Assembly: GCA_022749755.1 (NCBI GenBank)
Contig: CM040441.1
Coordinates: 6,742,890 to 6,806,889, forward strand
Length of the DNA: 64,000 nt
Direction: 5' to 3'
From: Azadirachta indica
Lineage: Eukaryota > Streptophyta > Magnoliopsida > Sapindales > Meliaceae
The notes below the pieces were generated by a model that was given only the letters and a program-made list of their open reading frames with translations, made no database searches and had not been told where the DNA came from. Positions 50,626-62,572 of the stretch are shown here, in pieces; position 1 is the first letter of the stretch; every line of letters starts with the position of its first letter. A program made the position numbers and the translations under genes.

Positions 50626-51650
50626 ATGTGTTCAATTTTAAGAAAATTCAAGCCGAGTGAAGAAGCAGATAAAACAACGTTTATGCTGAGGAATGGAGAA
50701 TGAGTGCTAAAAGGAATAATTACTGCTTCTGACGGTAAATATAATCGTTCTGAATCTTCTCTGCTCAAGAACTCGAAGTGGCAACAAATAAATGTGAGGA
50801 AACTTTTATAGAAGAACACTACTATGTATTGTATAAGGGTTTTTTGCGGGAGCAGCCAAATTCTGGTATGAAGTTTGGAAATAATGTGGATAATGCATAC
50901 AAAACTGCATACGAATTTTGTATCAATAACATTGTATATGCATCATAAATAAGTCACAAACATATTTTAAGGCTGATTGGATGCTGTTTGGAGGCTGAAA
51001 TTCCCATTCTAGTTTTTGAATCTATAAGGGCAGGAATTCTTCATGATCTTATTCACGATTCTCATCCACCCAATTTTGAGCCTTCTCGGTTGACAAATAG
51101 GTTAGAAATTGCAATGAATATAGCTCATGCGGTGGCATATCTTCACCTTGGATTCATCAGGCCTATTATTTTTTGGAGACATCAAGTCATCCAATATATT
51201 ATTTACTGAACAGAATGTTGCCAAATTGTTTGATTTTTCCTTATCCAAATCTATTCCAGGAGGTGAAACCCACATAAAATTAGATGATAGGAGAGGTGTA
51301 TACGGATACCTGAAACCTGATTACGTTACTAGATATGAATGTTTATAGTTTTGGTGTTCTTCTACTTGAGCTTTTCAGTGGACAGAAAATCTATGATACA
51401 GCTCGTGCTGAACTCGCGGTGATTATCATTTACCAAATCATGTAAGGAAATACTTTAAAGGTTAAAGAATTTTTTGGATTGTAGATCCTATGATTGTTGA
51501 ATACAGGTCATGTTCTGCAAAACAGAAGAATTAGCAATTGCAAGCTATTGCACAACTTATGACTCAATGTGTCAATGAATCATCAGAACGTAGGCCAACT
51601 ATGATCGATGTGGTTAAAAAACATAGGCGAAAGTACCACTCGCAATAATT
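50626..51650 (+). pseudogene. Nearly full-length ZED1-related (ZRK) pseudokinase pseudogene
   Basis: From the ATG at 50626 the frame reads KPSEEADKTTFMLRNGE and then hits TGA at 50701-50703. Pieces in shifted frames follow: NGELVLK-type start, LEVATNKCEETFIEEHYYVL, YKGFLREQPNSGMKFGNNVD, CCLEAEIPILVFESI, IAMNIAHAVAYLHLGF, FGDIKSSNILFTEQNVAK, LFDFSLSKSIPGGETHIKLD and YSFGVLLLELFSGQKIYD. The catalytic HRD and DFG are altered (FGD, DFS), as is normal for ZRKs, which act as adaptors between the NLR ZAR1 and pathogen effectors. Stops and frameshifts (for example near 50745 and 51172) rule out a functional product. It gives the fullest view of the parent of the two shorter relics. Confidence 0.85.
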
Positions 51651-51654
51651 ATAT

Positions 51655-53265
51655 AAAATTATCATATTATCCTACTATGATCTTGTAATAATCAATATAA
51701 TCTTATTGTAACATTTAAATTTGAATTTAAAAATTTGTCAACTGTTAACCATTTTACACTTGTTGCATAAAATATTTTGAAAATGCCATATTCATATGTA
51801 TATTTATGTGTGAGTATTTGTTCATATATGTTATGTTCATTATTCTTATCATAAATTGATTATTTTACCCCTTGATTGTTAGAAAATATATAAAATTATC
51901 ATATTGTCCCATTTTTATCTAGTAATAATTAGTATAATTTTATTGTAACATTTAAATTTGAAACTTATAATAATATTTGTAACTTAATTATTAAATAAAA
52001 AATTTAAAACTGTCGAAATTATTCATTTTTACTCTCTTAATTTTAATTTTAATTTTAATTTTTGTCAATCATTTCAATTGGCAGAAAATTGATGGGTCTT
52101 AGCATGCGTTGCAATATAATAAAGTCATTAAAAACTTTATTTATTTATTCATATGTGAGGCATTCATTCACTTCAAGGAGTTAATATAAAATAGTGTTCT
52201 TACTTAAAAATAAAATAAAAAATTTAAGAGATCAGATTGCAATTAGTTCACTTCATAATTTTACATTTTTTTTTGTTACTTTTAAAAAAAAACAAAGATT
52301 CATAACATTTTCTATGTAACGTGTTATTATTATATTAAAAAAGTTATAAAAATTTATAAAAGAAAAAGGAAATTAGTAGCTGTAATTCACCTTTTGATAA
52401 TTAATTTATTTCTTCATCAATGGTGGGTTGGTGAGGAAATTTCCAGTCAGGAACAAATGGCCGGCCCCGTATAGCTTTTGTAATAAATCAAAATTCACAA
52501 TTATTTTATTTAAAATTATAAATAAAAATATTAAAAGAAAAAAGAAATAGTAGTTATAAATGACACTGTAGCACTGCGACAATGAAAATTCATGAAAAAT
52601 TTCCTTTTATAACCAATTTTTAAACCAATAAATCAAAATTAACTTCTATTCGTATGTGGATTAAAAATTAATCATCTCATTTCTTTGTCGAGAGCTGCAT
52701 GACACGTGAAACACCTCCTAAAGGCTATCTTGAGAGCAGTGTGAGCTCAAACCGTTGGGATAGATGCGTTGATTATCAACATCGTTGTTAGCATCCTACC
52801 TTCTTGTGAGCATAAAAAAAAATTACATTTATTATTTTTATATACGAAACTAATTAAAATGTAAGAGTTTTAAGATCTCATATTATTGATCTTTAAAACT
52901 AATAATAAAATTTATTATAAATAATAAAATCTTTAAAATCCTCAAAATCAAGTGAAGATTACAAAGATAAATTATTGGGTTGGGATTTGGGATTAATAGA
53001 AATTGATTTTTTTTTATTTTGAATCAACATAATTAAAGAGATTAAATATGATGAATGGATGAGAATTTGTTCGAGGAAGATTCTCGAAAATTTTGAAATA
53101 AGACTATTTCTTTATTGTCAATAATTATATTTTATTAAAATTTGAAACAATAATTTACAACAAATTAAAAGGTAAAAACATATTTACTTATTATTATTTG
53201 TATTATATATGTGCTAAACCTTTATGAAAAGATTGAAATATACCCTTTATTGTTAAGTTGTATAT
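51655..53265. repeat. Spacer module S, copy 4
   Basis: Joins the ZRK pseudogene directly at ACTCG-CAATAATTATATAAAA near 51645; the tail segment seen in units 1 and 3 is missing. A partial false start of the module (51655-51730) precedes the full one from about 51840. The core is near 52078 and CAAATGGCCGGCCCC near 52456. A deletion near 52480 removes the middle part, and the fossil frame is at 52706-52815. Confidence 0.8.
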
Positions 53266-53899
53266 TTTTAATTGTGATGGTCAAAATTTAATACTCTAGT
53301 AATAAAGATATAATTATTTTTAATAGAGAAGTATCATGTATGTAAGTAATTAAAGAGTAAAATTATAAAGTTGGCCCTGCAAGTTCTATAACCATAAAAT
53401 TAAATTATAATTTTATATCTAGTCAAATTGCTCAAATCTCATAAAAATTTTAAATGTTTGAGGGTTTAATTTGGTTCAAGTTCGAATTTCTAAGAATAAA
53501 TTGAAAAAATTTGAAATTTAGAGAATAATGAACATTTTTTAAACAATAAAGAAGTGGATAATTAACCCATATTTGAGAGCTATTTTTTTAATATAAGTTT
53601 AGGAATTATAAGATTTTAATTATGTTATAAGTTTAAGAAAGATTAGTTCAAACTAAGGGATTAATTAGGTTCAAGTTTAAATTACTAAGAATAAAATTTA
53701 AAAAATTTAAAATTTAGAGCATAGCAAGTGTTTTTATACAGTGAAGAAGAAGCATGGGTAACTAAGCTAAATTTGAGGAAAGTGTCGAGTTTTTGTTTTA
53801 TAAAATTTTAGGAATTATGAGATTTTAATTGATCGATTTTGTCACCTCCAACTTTATGGAGGCATATATGTATATAATGTATGATGAAAAATTTAAAGG

Positions 53900-54643
53900 C
53901 TATCCGGACTGTTCTTTTTTTTTTTTTAATAAATTTTAAATTTAATTTTTGTCAATCATTTCGATTGGCAGAAAATTGATGGGTCCTAGCAAGCGTTGCA
54001 ATGTAATAAAGTCAATAAAAAATTTATTTATTTTTTCGTATGTGAGGTATTCATTTAATTTAAGGAGTTAATATAAAATAATATTTTTACTTAAAAAAAT
54101 AAAATAAAAAATTTCAGAGACAAGATTGCGTATTTCTATTTTTTTTACATTTTTTTTGGGTGTATTTCTTAAAAAAAAAAAAAAGGTCAAAAAGAAAATT
54201 AGTAGCTGTAAAGTACGGTTAGAGGGCAAATATTTAAATGGTGGCCTGGGTGGTGCGGAAATTTTCAGGAAGGAACAAATGGCCTTTTAGTCTCTGCCTT
54301 CACATTTAGCTTTTTGACTACGCGTATAGACCCAGGGCTTCGAAGTAATTTACCCGTTGATTAATTAATTTATTCTTTTATAGAACTGAAGAGAAGACTT
54401 TTGTATGATAGCTCAAGATTAAGCACGCCCTTCACATAAAATTATTAGGCTCTGCTCTGCTCTGCTTTCTCTGGATCTATAACCGTGAATCAACTGAGAT
54501 CTGGTTGATTTCAAGTAAGTGTTTTGCGATCTATCATCTGGTATGCTTTTTACATATTTAATTTTGTTGATAATGAAGTCATCCACTTCAATCAGCTTCA
54601 TTAGATATCATGTATGTGTTCTTGTTTGGTTTGCAGGCTAGCT
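53900..54643 (+). promoter_or_regulatory. Promoter and 5' leader of BED/hAT-derived gene 2
   Basis: Collinear with 28195-28840: S-core near 53965, a CAAATGGCCTTTTAGTCTCTGC phrase near 54276, a leader donor CAAGTAAGT near 54513 and an acceptor GGTTTGCAG at 54636. An extra segment at about 54311-54410 (ending ATGATAGCTC) is missing from copy 1. Confidence 0.45.
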
Positions 54644-54862
54644 ATGGATATTGATGGGATACCTTGGCTTTTGTTTAATAACGATATCTTGGCAATACAA
54701 CCACCCCATGGACAGGTATATATGTGCTGCCTCTCTCTCTGTCTCTCTCTATGTAGAGAATGAAAAAGAACATAGAATTCATTTTCTTTGAGTAGAACAT
54801 CTCTGCCTGTATGAATAATTCGTAAACTCAACCGAATAAAGAGTTTATTAGAGCATATACAT

Positions 54863-54896
<34 letters not shown>

Positions 54897-56754
54897 TCCA
54901 TCCTTAATTTTTGTATCCATTCAAAGTATGCGTATATATATGTGTGTGTGTGTGTGTGCGCGCGTGCGTGTGTGGGTGTGTGTGTGACTAATTAATATAT
55001 GTTGACAGGAAATCACTGAGGAGAGAGGAGTAGATGGAAATCAAGGGAATGATGTTGAGATGAATATAGTCATGAACAACCAACATGCTGTGGGGAATTC
55101 GTCAGGTATTAATAAGCAAAGAAAGAAGCAGTCAAAGGTTTGGGAGGAGATGACAAAGTTTACAGAAGATGGAAGGGATTGGGCTAGATGTAATTATTGT
55201 AAGAAGAGGTTTGATGGTTCGAGCAAGAAAGGAACCACGCATCTCAAAAATCATTTGGACAGATGCCGACCCAAAACAAGCAATGGAGGTGAAGATGCTG
55301 GTAAGTCAATGGATCAAGCAACGAATTTGACTTCTTCTATTGCCATTGAAGAAAAACCTGTGATTGATCTCATCAAAAACTGCTTCGAAAATCCTATTCA
55401 TGGGTATTGGGATCCATCAGTGCTGAACTCCAGAAAGGCTGAGATACACCAAGTTTACGGAGAAGAGAAGGAGAAACTCCTCAGGGTTTTCAAAGAACTC
55501 TCGTGTTGTTTTAACTTAAAAATTGAGGAGCTTCGTGGTTGGTATGTCTTGAGGGTATGCTACATTGATAATAATTGGGAACCGAAGCAGAAGATTATTA
55601 GTGTTCATGATGTCATTGAGGACGGGGAGGTTGATCATAATTATCAAAATTTAGTAAAAATTTTGAGAGAATCATGTTTGGATTTGAAGATTGTTTGGAA
55701 TATATGCTACATAACTTATCATTGTCATCCGGGTTCTGATAATTTTGTCAGAGGTGATCATGAAGATGTTATTGGAGAAATTAATAGCTGGTTTGGTCAA
55801 AGAGATAATCCCCTCCCTTGTGTTGAGGTTCTATTTTCTTTTGATGCTTTATCCTTGATTTATTATAATTTTGAAAAAAAGTTCACAAAATGGTTATGGA
55901 ACACATTTGGTGGGATAAGAAAGTGTATTAATTACGTCAACAGCACGCGATCAAATAGGCGCAGTCTTCGAATTGCTGCAGGCAAAGCCAAGTCCATGGG
56001 AAAGAAAGTGAATATTTCTCTCTCTTTTCCCATATCTTCTTCTTATTTTGCTGATTTTGATGGAGCAGTGAGTTATAAAGCAGCGTTTCGTGAGCTGGAG
56101 AGTATAGATTCTGATTTCAAATCAAGGTCAATAAACTTAACAAAGAAGCGTTGGAATGATGCAAATGCCATATGTCGGGATTACAAAGAGTTAAAGGCCA
56201 GTATGAACAGCTTCTGCAAAGGCGGATATGCCACTGCAAATGAATATTTTCCCAAGTTCTGTGACTTGTATATGAAAATACTTCCACTACAGAGAACCCA
56301 ATTTGATGAAAAGACCTCAACTGCAATAGAAAAATTGGCTTCTACATTAGAGAAATATAAGTTGGTTCTAGTAATTGCAGTAGTTCTTGATCCGCGATTT
56401 AAAATGGACATTGTACAAGTTTGGTACAACAAAATTTATTGTCGTGATGCTGATCACTACTTCGAAAAGATCATGGGTGATTTTACCGATGTTTACAATG
56501 AATATGCAAAGGTCTCTGAATTAAAATATGGAGATGCAACAACAACTTCGTATTTAGATGTTATGGGAAGGTCTTGCACATCATCGCACAATATTCTCAT
56601 CCCATATCAATTACCAGAACTTAAAAGGTATTTAAGTGAACCTAAATTTTCTTTAATTAAAAAGTTTGATATATTAACTTGGTGGCGTGCGTATACTCCA
56701 ATTTTTCCCACGCTAGCTCAAATGGCTCGTGATTTCTTAATTTCATCATTGTGA
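54644..56754 (+). CDS. BED zinc-finger, hAT-transposase-derived protein, copy 2
   Basis: Two exons, 54644-54715 and 55009-56754, join in phase 0 and give 605 residues. The frame is open throughout and one codon shorter than copy 1 (FTGSDGR versus FTEDGR). The BED finger residues (CNYC, then H, H, C in THLKNHLDRC) are intact. A few dozen residues differ from copy 1, and many lie in the last third. The protein ends at the same MARDFLISSL, so the truncation of the hAT C-terminal dimerisation and catalytic-Glu region predates the duplication. The likely role is nuclear DNA binding, as in domesticated hAT genes, but expression is unknown. An alternative is a pair of dying transposase genes that happen still to be open. 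Confidence 0.8.
54716..55008 (+). other. Intron 1 of BED gene 2
   Basis: Begins GTATAT, ends GTTGACAG, with (CT), (AT) and (GT) runs as in copy 1. The GT run is interrupted by CGCGCGTGCG near 54959. Confidence 0.7.
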
Positions 56755-58330
56755 TGGCCGCATTCTCGAGATTGCTAGCTGTATTAATTGCGATGAAGAT
56801 GTCGATGATGATATTAAACCGGCTTTGATGTGCTTAAGACAATGGATGTTGCAAAATCATGAAAAATAGACAACAAATGTTTCGAAATAACTGTAATTGC
56901 TATTATTGTTTTAGTTTATAATAAGGAAGATTGGATTCCATCAAAAAGTGTACTAAGATTTTTATTACGTATGTGTGGTTATATTATATATAATTACTCT
57001 TCGTAATTCTTTTCTTTTATTTTAATAAATTATTAATGTCTTAAGTTAGTGGTCCAAATTAATTTTGCAAGCATCCGGGAGCTCGGCTACAATTTATATT
57101 TATAACATAAAACTACAATTGGTTGATTTTAATTAACTAGTTAAAGAATTTATTATTTAGCATCAAATATTTATTCGTCAACAATTTATGGCAATGAAAA
57201 TTTATCATTTTCTTTAAAAGGTACATGATTTATATAATTAGGGGTGGACAAAAAACATCCATTACTTGTTCATGATTTAGATAATTATATATATATATAT
57301 ATATATCCTCTTGTAAAATAAAGGTCCATTTAATTCATGATTTAAAAAACTATTTTTAGTATTTTGAATATTTAAAAATAGATTTGACAAAATATTTAAA
57401 AACTATTTTTTAAATTAAAAAATTGTTTGATGTGATTTTTGAAAAAATAAATAAGAATTTGTGTTTGGTTAAAACTATTTTTAATAAACTTTTTCTATTA
57501 AAACTTTACTAGTAATTAAGTATAAATACTTTATTTATGTTGATTACTTCAAATTAATATTTAAAATACATCAATCCGAATAATATAATAAATTTTCTAA
57601 AAAAAAATAATTTAAAAAAATAAATGATTGATAAAAAAATACTTTACAAATTTAAGATCTATACTATAAAATAAAAATTTAGAAAAATGTGGATATCATG
57701 CAAGAGTAAACAATAAATATGAAAAAGATAGTGAGTGAGTAAAGAAAATAGAGTAAAATTTATTTTTATAAGTAAACATTAATATTAAGAGGATGATATA
57801 AGCATTATAAAGAAAATTATTTAAAATTAAAAGAAGATAATATAAACCTTATAAATTTAGAATGTGTAAATTTAAAAAATACATTTAAGATAATAAAAAA
57901 CAATTTTTAAATTTAGTTAGGATATATAAATAAGAGAAAACTAAAAAAACGACTTTTTTTGTTTCCTAATTTTGAACTAAAAATTAAAATCCATTTCAAA
58001 AACTGTTTTAAAAATTTTTTAACACAAACGCATATTCTTTTAATTCTTTATGTTTTAATTTTCAAAAATAAAGAATCGTATTTAAAAACTAAATCAAATG
58101 GACCCTAAGCTTTTAAGATTTTTTTAGTAGCCATCACATAAATCACGGTTTTTAATCTCTGTTAAGAATCCTTCCTGTATTCCTAATAACTATTATTTAT
58201 AGACAGCATCCGGTTTCTTAGAACTTTTTAACTATAATTTAATTTGTAGGTGAAATAATTAAAATTATTTTTGTAAAAATTACTTTTGACTTAAAATTAA
58301 AAAAAATAAAAATCAACTTATAATAAATAT
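56755..58330. repeat. Shared downstream DNA of BED gene 2
   Basis: Collinear with 30949-32526, including the out-of-frame C-terminal remnant (DDDIKPALMCLRQWMLQNHE) at about 56800-56865 and a probable 3' UTR. About 30 bases near 56868-56896 are absent from copy 1. No other gene. Confidence 0.7.
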
Positions 58331-58510
58331 ATTATAATCAATGCAATAGAAATGAACTTCTTATAAAAAATTTATTGAAATTTTATAAGAGATTAGGGTT
58401 GAAACCCTTGCAGGGATTTTTAAACTATGTTCCAAGAACTACACTAACCCTTCACCATGTCAAGACCACCCTGCCTTGGAAGAGAACTTCGGATAACCGC
58501 AAGAAACTGA

Positions 58511-59554
58511 ATTTTTTACCCCCAAAGTTTAATGAATATGACATTTTCAAACTCTTACTTTAAAAAACTGCGCCTCTTCCTTGAATTTCTAGGTTTAAAT
58601 TTTATCTGTTGAGTCCATGTTGTTTGTGTAATATAGATATATAGTTTGAATAGATATCATTTAAATTTTTGTAAACAATATTTTCTTTACATAATTTATT
58701 AAAATAAAAAAATATTTTTATTATTTAAGTATGTTAAAAATCTTAAAAAGTAATAACTTTGAAGTTGTACATGGTTAGCACTGTATTTTTAAATGAGCAC
58801 AAAATTATATGTACATATAAAAATTTGGAGTGCCATATATATCTCAACTAATTAATTTGACTGAATTTTTTGAGTTTTGATTGAATGTGGTTAAAATAAT
58901 TGTATTTAATTAAAAATAAAAATAAAAAATTGAAAAAATATATGAATATTTAAATGTAAATTTTTAAGATTTTTTTTGATATAATTTTTTCAATTTGAAA
59001 CTTTTCAAATAAAATTTATACTAGTAAAATTTAAAAAAAAAACATTATTGATTATTTATTTGTCACGAAATTCTTTTGGTAAAAATTACATAATCATAGG
59101 GAAGTTCTTTATAATTATTTTTAAAAAAATGATGAAAAATTTTAAATAAGATAATAATATTTTAAATAACTCTTAGATTAATCTACTTAAAAAAAATATA
59201 ATATTTCATAATGCTTATGTATTTTAACAGTTATTTTTTACTTTATTTAAAAAATTTCATACAATGCCTTTTGCCCATGAATTACTTTGAGATTTTAATT
59301 TTTAAAATTTTAATGTATTAAAGCAATAAAATTAATTTTGCATGGCAAAAGAATTATCCAATGTTTCTAGGGACTTAGATGATGTACATTTAATGTGAAG
59401 ATTTTAAGTTTAATTTTTACAAATATAAGGGACTCAGCTGACAATATCTTAATTGAAAATTGACAAAGAGGAGCGTAAATGTCAATATTTAAAAGTAAAG
59501 GCATAAAAATGCCATTTGGACCAAACTTTGGGGTTGAAAATGTCATTTAATTCT
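58511..59554. mobile_element. Terminal-inverted-repeat element, copy 3
   Basis: Left end TTTTTTACCCCCAAAGTTTA, right end CCAAACTTTGGGGTTGAAAA. Collinear with the copies at 32719 and 44104. Noncoding. Confidence 0.55.
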
Positions 59555-59712
59555 ATGTTTAATGTAAAAGACTTGTAAATATCTAAACTTTGATTTCTTG
59601 AACTGATTAGTTCTTATAATTTCAAAAATATTCGTTAAAAACTCAATTTATTAATAGTGAAATTATGTCCCTATTATAATGGTTATTTAAGAAACAAAAG
59701 AAATATTATCAG

Positions 59713-60745
59713 AAACCTCCCTTGAGGTTAGCAAAAGTATACTTAGAAGGTTTTTATTTTTGTATCATAAATCTCACCCTTGATTGTTAATTGACTACCA
59801 TCATATGATAAAATGACAGTAACACCCCTAACTTCATTGCTTGAAGTCATCGTCTCTCTCTGTCCAGAGTTCTGAACTATCTTTCTAGTACACAGCATTT
59901 CTCAAAATTTTCAAGCCCAAGGCTCTGCACTTTCCAATTTCAATATTTAATATTACTAGCAATGCTTCTACTTTTAACTTCATCTCTAATAGCTTCCTTC
60001 TCTTTTTGTGCTCACCCCTCAACTTTACCACTTAACTCTTCCTCACTTTCAGCCCCCATCGAATTTCAAGCTCTGTATCAACTTTCAATTCAGAACCTCG
60101 AAAATCAATTGTTGTCTCTCTATTTAGCAAAAATGACATCAAAAGCGACGCCAACATAAAAACAATCTTCAAGTCTTTTTCATGGCAAGCGACACTGGCG
60201 GTCACATATACCCAACTATGGCGGTCACTGGTGAACTCAAAATCATTAACCCCACAACACAAATCCTCTTCATAGAATCGCAGAACAACATAGAATCTAG
60301 TTCAATCCCATTTACTGGATACGATTTCATCTCCATTCGCAAAACTGTTTCGTGATACCATCCCCTTCTCTCCCCAAAAAACCTCCTTCTTTCTTATCGT
60401 TTGATCAAATCTTTAATCCATTGCCCTTCTATACTTAAAGACTTCAATCTTGATATCATGGTTGGTACGACGGCTACATTTCGTTTTCCATTTGTTTGGC
60501 AGAGAGTCTTCATTGATTGAAAATGAGTAAGCACGCGTGTGAAAATGGGTTAAGTACGTCCTAATTTTTCTAGACAAAAGTCACAAAAGAATTATCATCT
60601 GCTTTTACCAATTTATCCCTGAAGCTAGCAGTCAATTAACAGTCGACACAAACGTTAGGGGAGCTTTGTGATACAAAGATGAAACCTTCCATCTAAGTGA
60701 TATTTTTCAAAACCTCAGGGGAGGTATGTGATAATACCCCATAAA
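59713..60745. mobile_element. Pack-type (Mutator-like) element with captured MurG-like gene fragment
   Basis: The left end TATTATCAGAAACCTCCCTT continues GAGGTTAGCAAAAG..AAGGTTTTTA..TTTGTATCA. The right end, read on the opposite strand, gives TATTATCACATACCTCCCCT then GAGGTTTTGAAAAA..GAAGGTTTCATCTTTGTATCA. Similarity goes on for roughly 100 bases (both include GTTAATTGACT), so these are long terminal inverted repeats, as in MULEs. The flanks CAAAAGAAA and ATAAAGAAA (7 of 9) may be an old 9-base target duplication. There is no transposase. The centre carries host-like coding sequence. The equivalent site in unit 2 (near 45300) lacks the element, and unit 1 has a 55-base relic. Confidence 0.75.
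59962..60525 (+). pseudogene. Captured 5' fragment of a MurG-like glycosyltransferase gene
   Basis: The frame from 60182 reads DTGGHIYPTMAVTGELKIIN, then PTTQILFIESQNNIESSSIP and TGYDFISI, a TGA at 60353-60355, then SPKNLLLSYRLIKSLIHC, ILKDFNLDIMVGT and FRFPF. This matches the N-terminal domain of MurG (normally GGTGGH..P, VVGTGGYVSFP), the enzyme adding GlcNAc to lipid I; plants keep plastid homologues. The stretch from 59962 (MLLLLTSSLIASFSFCAHPS) looks like a transit-peptide region and joins by a frameshift near 60110-60160. The GGTGGH loop is damaged and the C-terminal sugar-nucleotide domain is missing, so no enzyme is made. Confidence 0.75.
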
Positions 60746-61011
60746 GAAAAATAACTATTAAATCTTTAAAATTTGATAAATTATAATTTTTTGTCAAAAT
60801 ATATTAATAAAATAAGTCATAATATTATTTTCAGGTACATTAATAATATAATATTTATTAATTTATTATAAAATTTATAAAAAATAATATCTTCATTTTT
60901 ATTACATTTTATATATTTTAACTGTACATAAATGTAAATTGTAATATAATCATAATTTTTATATAATAATATATTTTATTTACAAATTAATATTTATTTG
61001 TGATTTATTTA

Positions 61012-61558
61012 CAAATAGGTTAGAAATTGCAATGAATATAGCTCATGCGGTGGAATATCTTCACCTTGGATTCATCAGGCCTATTATTTTTGGAGACATC
61101 AAATCATTCGATATATTATTTACTGAACAGAATGTTGCCAAAGTGTTTGATTTTTCCTTATCCAAATCTATTCCGGGAGGTGAAACCCACATAAAATTAG
61201 ATGGTAGCAGAGGTGTATACGGATACCTGGAACCTGAGTACGTTACTAGATATGAATGTTTATAATTTTGGTGTTCTTCTACTTCAACTTTTCAGTGGCC
61301 AGAAAATCTATGATACAGCTCGTGCTGAACTCGCGGTGACTATCATTTACCAAATCATTAAGGAAATAATTTAAAGGTTAAAGAATTTTTTGGATTGTAG
61401 ATCCTATGATTGTTGAATACAGGTCATGTTCTACGAAAGAGAAGAAGCAGCAATTGCAGGCTTTTGCACAACTTATGATTCGATGTGTCAATTAATCATC
61501 AGAACGTAGGCCAACTATGATCGATGTGGTCAAAAAACGTAGGCAAAAGTACCACTCG
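61012..61558 (+). pseudogene. ZED1-related (ZRK) pseudokinase, 3' fragment, unit 3
   Basis: From RLEIAMNIAHAVEYLHLGF the frame stays open for about 78 codons (61032-61265) through FGDIKSFDILFTEQN, FDFSLSKSIPGGETHIKLDG and YGYLEPEYVTRYECL. It then breaks into shifted pieces (FGVLLL.., ELAVTIIYQII). The N-lobe is missing; the left boundary at CAAATAGG abuts AT-rich DNA also found in unit 2. It is closest to the unit 1 relic. Confidence 0.8.
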
Positions 61559-62572
61559 TGCATGTAATTATTGTCATGTATTTATCTTTCATGTTGCAGC
61601 TGTTGCAGCCTGTTACTTGCAAACAAAAGTTAAGTCAAGCCAATGTATTTGTCTGTTGTTTAATATTTGTATGAGAAGACAAATATCTACCCTGAATGTG
61701 ATATTAGAAAAGCTACTGCATGAATGGCAGTTTTGGAATCTATGTTACTGACTTTACTTGGTTCCTCTACTTTTTGCTTTTTGATCTTGTTATAAAGGAT
61801 AGATTCATTTGAGCATTAAACATCACGGACACTTCCTTAGAAGAGGAAACTGGTGGTATCTTAATTGTTATATTCCGCTCCCGAGGCCAAGTACAGAGCT
61901 CCTTTGTTTTCAATATTAGTTTTGAACACAATCCTATTGGTAGCTTCTGTGCTGAAGAGCTTAAAAGAGCAACGAGCATTTATTATTTGCGAGAAGATAT
62001 AACAAAAAGCGGTTTGTTTATAAGTTGAGCAATACTTTCTTGCATGGGCGTCGGAAGATCATGATGTCGCCAAAATGCTTCAATATCACTAATAGAATCT
62101 ATTCCAGAAGGCGGAAGTCTCACAGAAGATGTAGTGTCAGTAGGGATAATGGATATTTCCAAATTTGAGAAAAATTACAATATTTACAAATGGCCTTTGA
62201 GTCTAGTCTTGGAAATTTGCTGGTATTGAAAGGTCTGATAATCAAGTATCAAATAATCATACATATCTGGGACGCTTGCCTTAAAAGTGAAGACTTGCAA
62301 ACTTACAAGAAAAAGAAACACAAATCTGAGTATCTTCATTCTGCTTCATGTCCCAGATGAATGCAGAGCCTTTTCTATATCCGCTTCATTTTCATCGCGG
62401 GACAGGAAGTGCGCGTGTTCCACTTACGAAAGAAAAAGAAAACCACTTACTAAAGAAATAGGGAAGGATCAATAATGTATCTTGAAAGAAAAAAAAAAAA
62501 AAAGATCTATAAGGCATGTAACTTGGAAAATTTAACGAAAATCTTGTGACATGTAATAGAAAATTTGTCAAA
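61559..62572. repeat. Unrecognised tail segment, copy 2
   Basis: Nearly identical to 34446-35480. After AATTTGTCAA at about 62572 the similarity to unit 1 ends, marking the right edge of the duplicated array. Confidence 0.6.

Noticed and set aside
60032..60262. Minus-strand frame within the Pack-type element
   Set aside because: Antisense to the captured MurG-like fragment, which explains the coding-like look.
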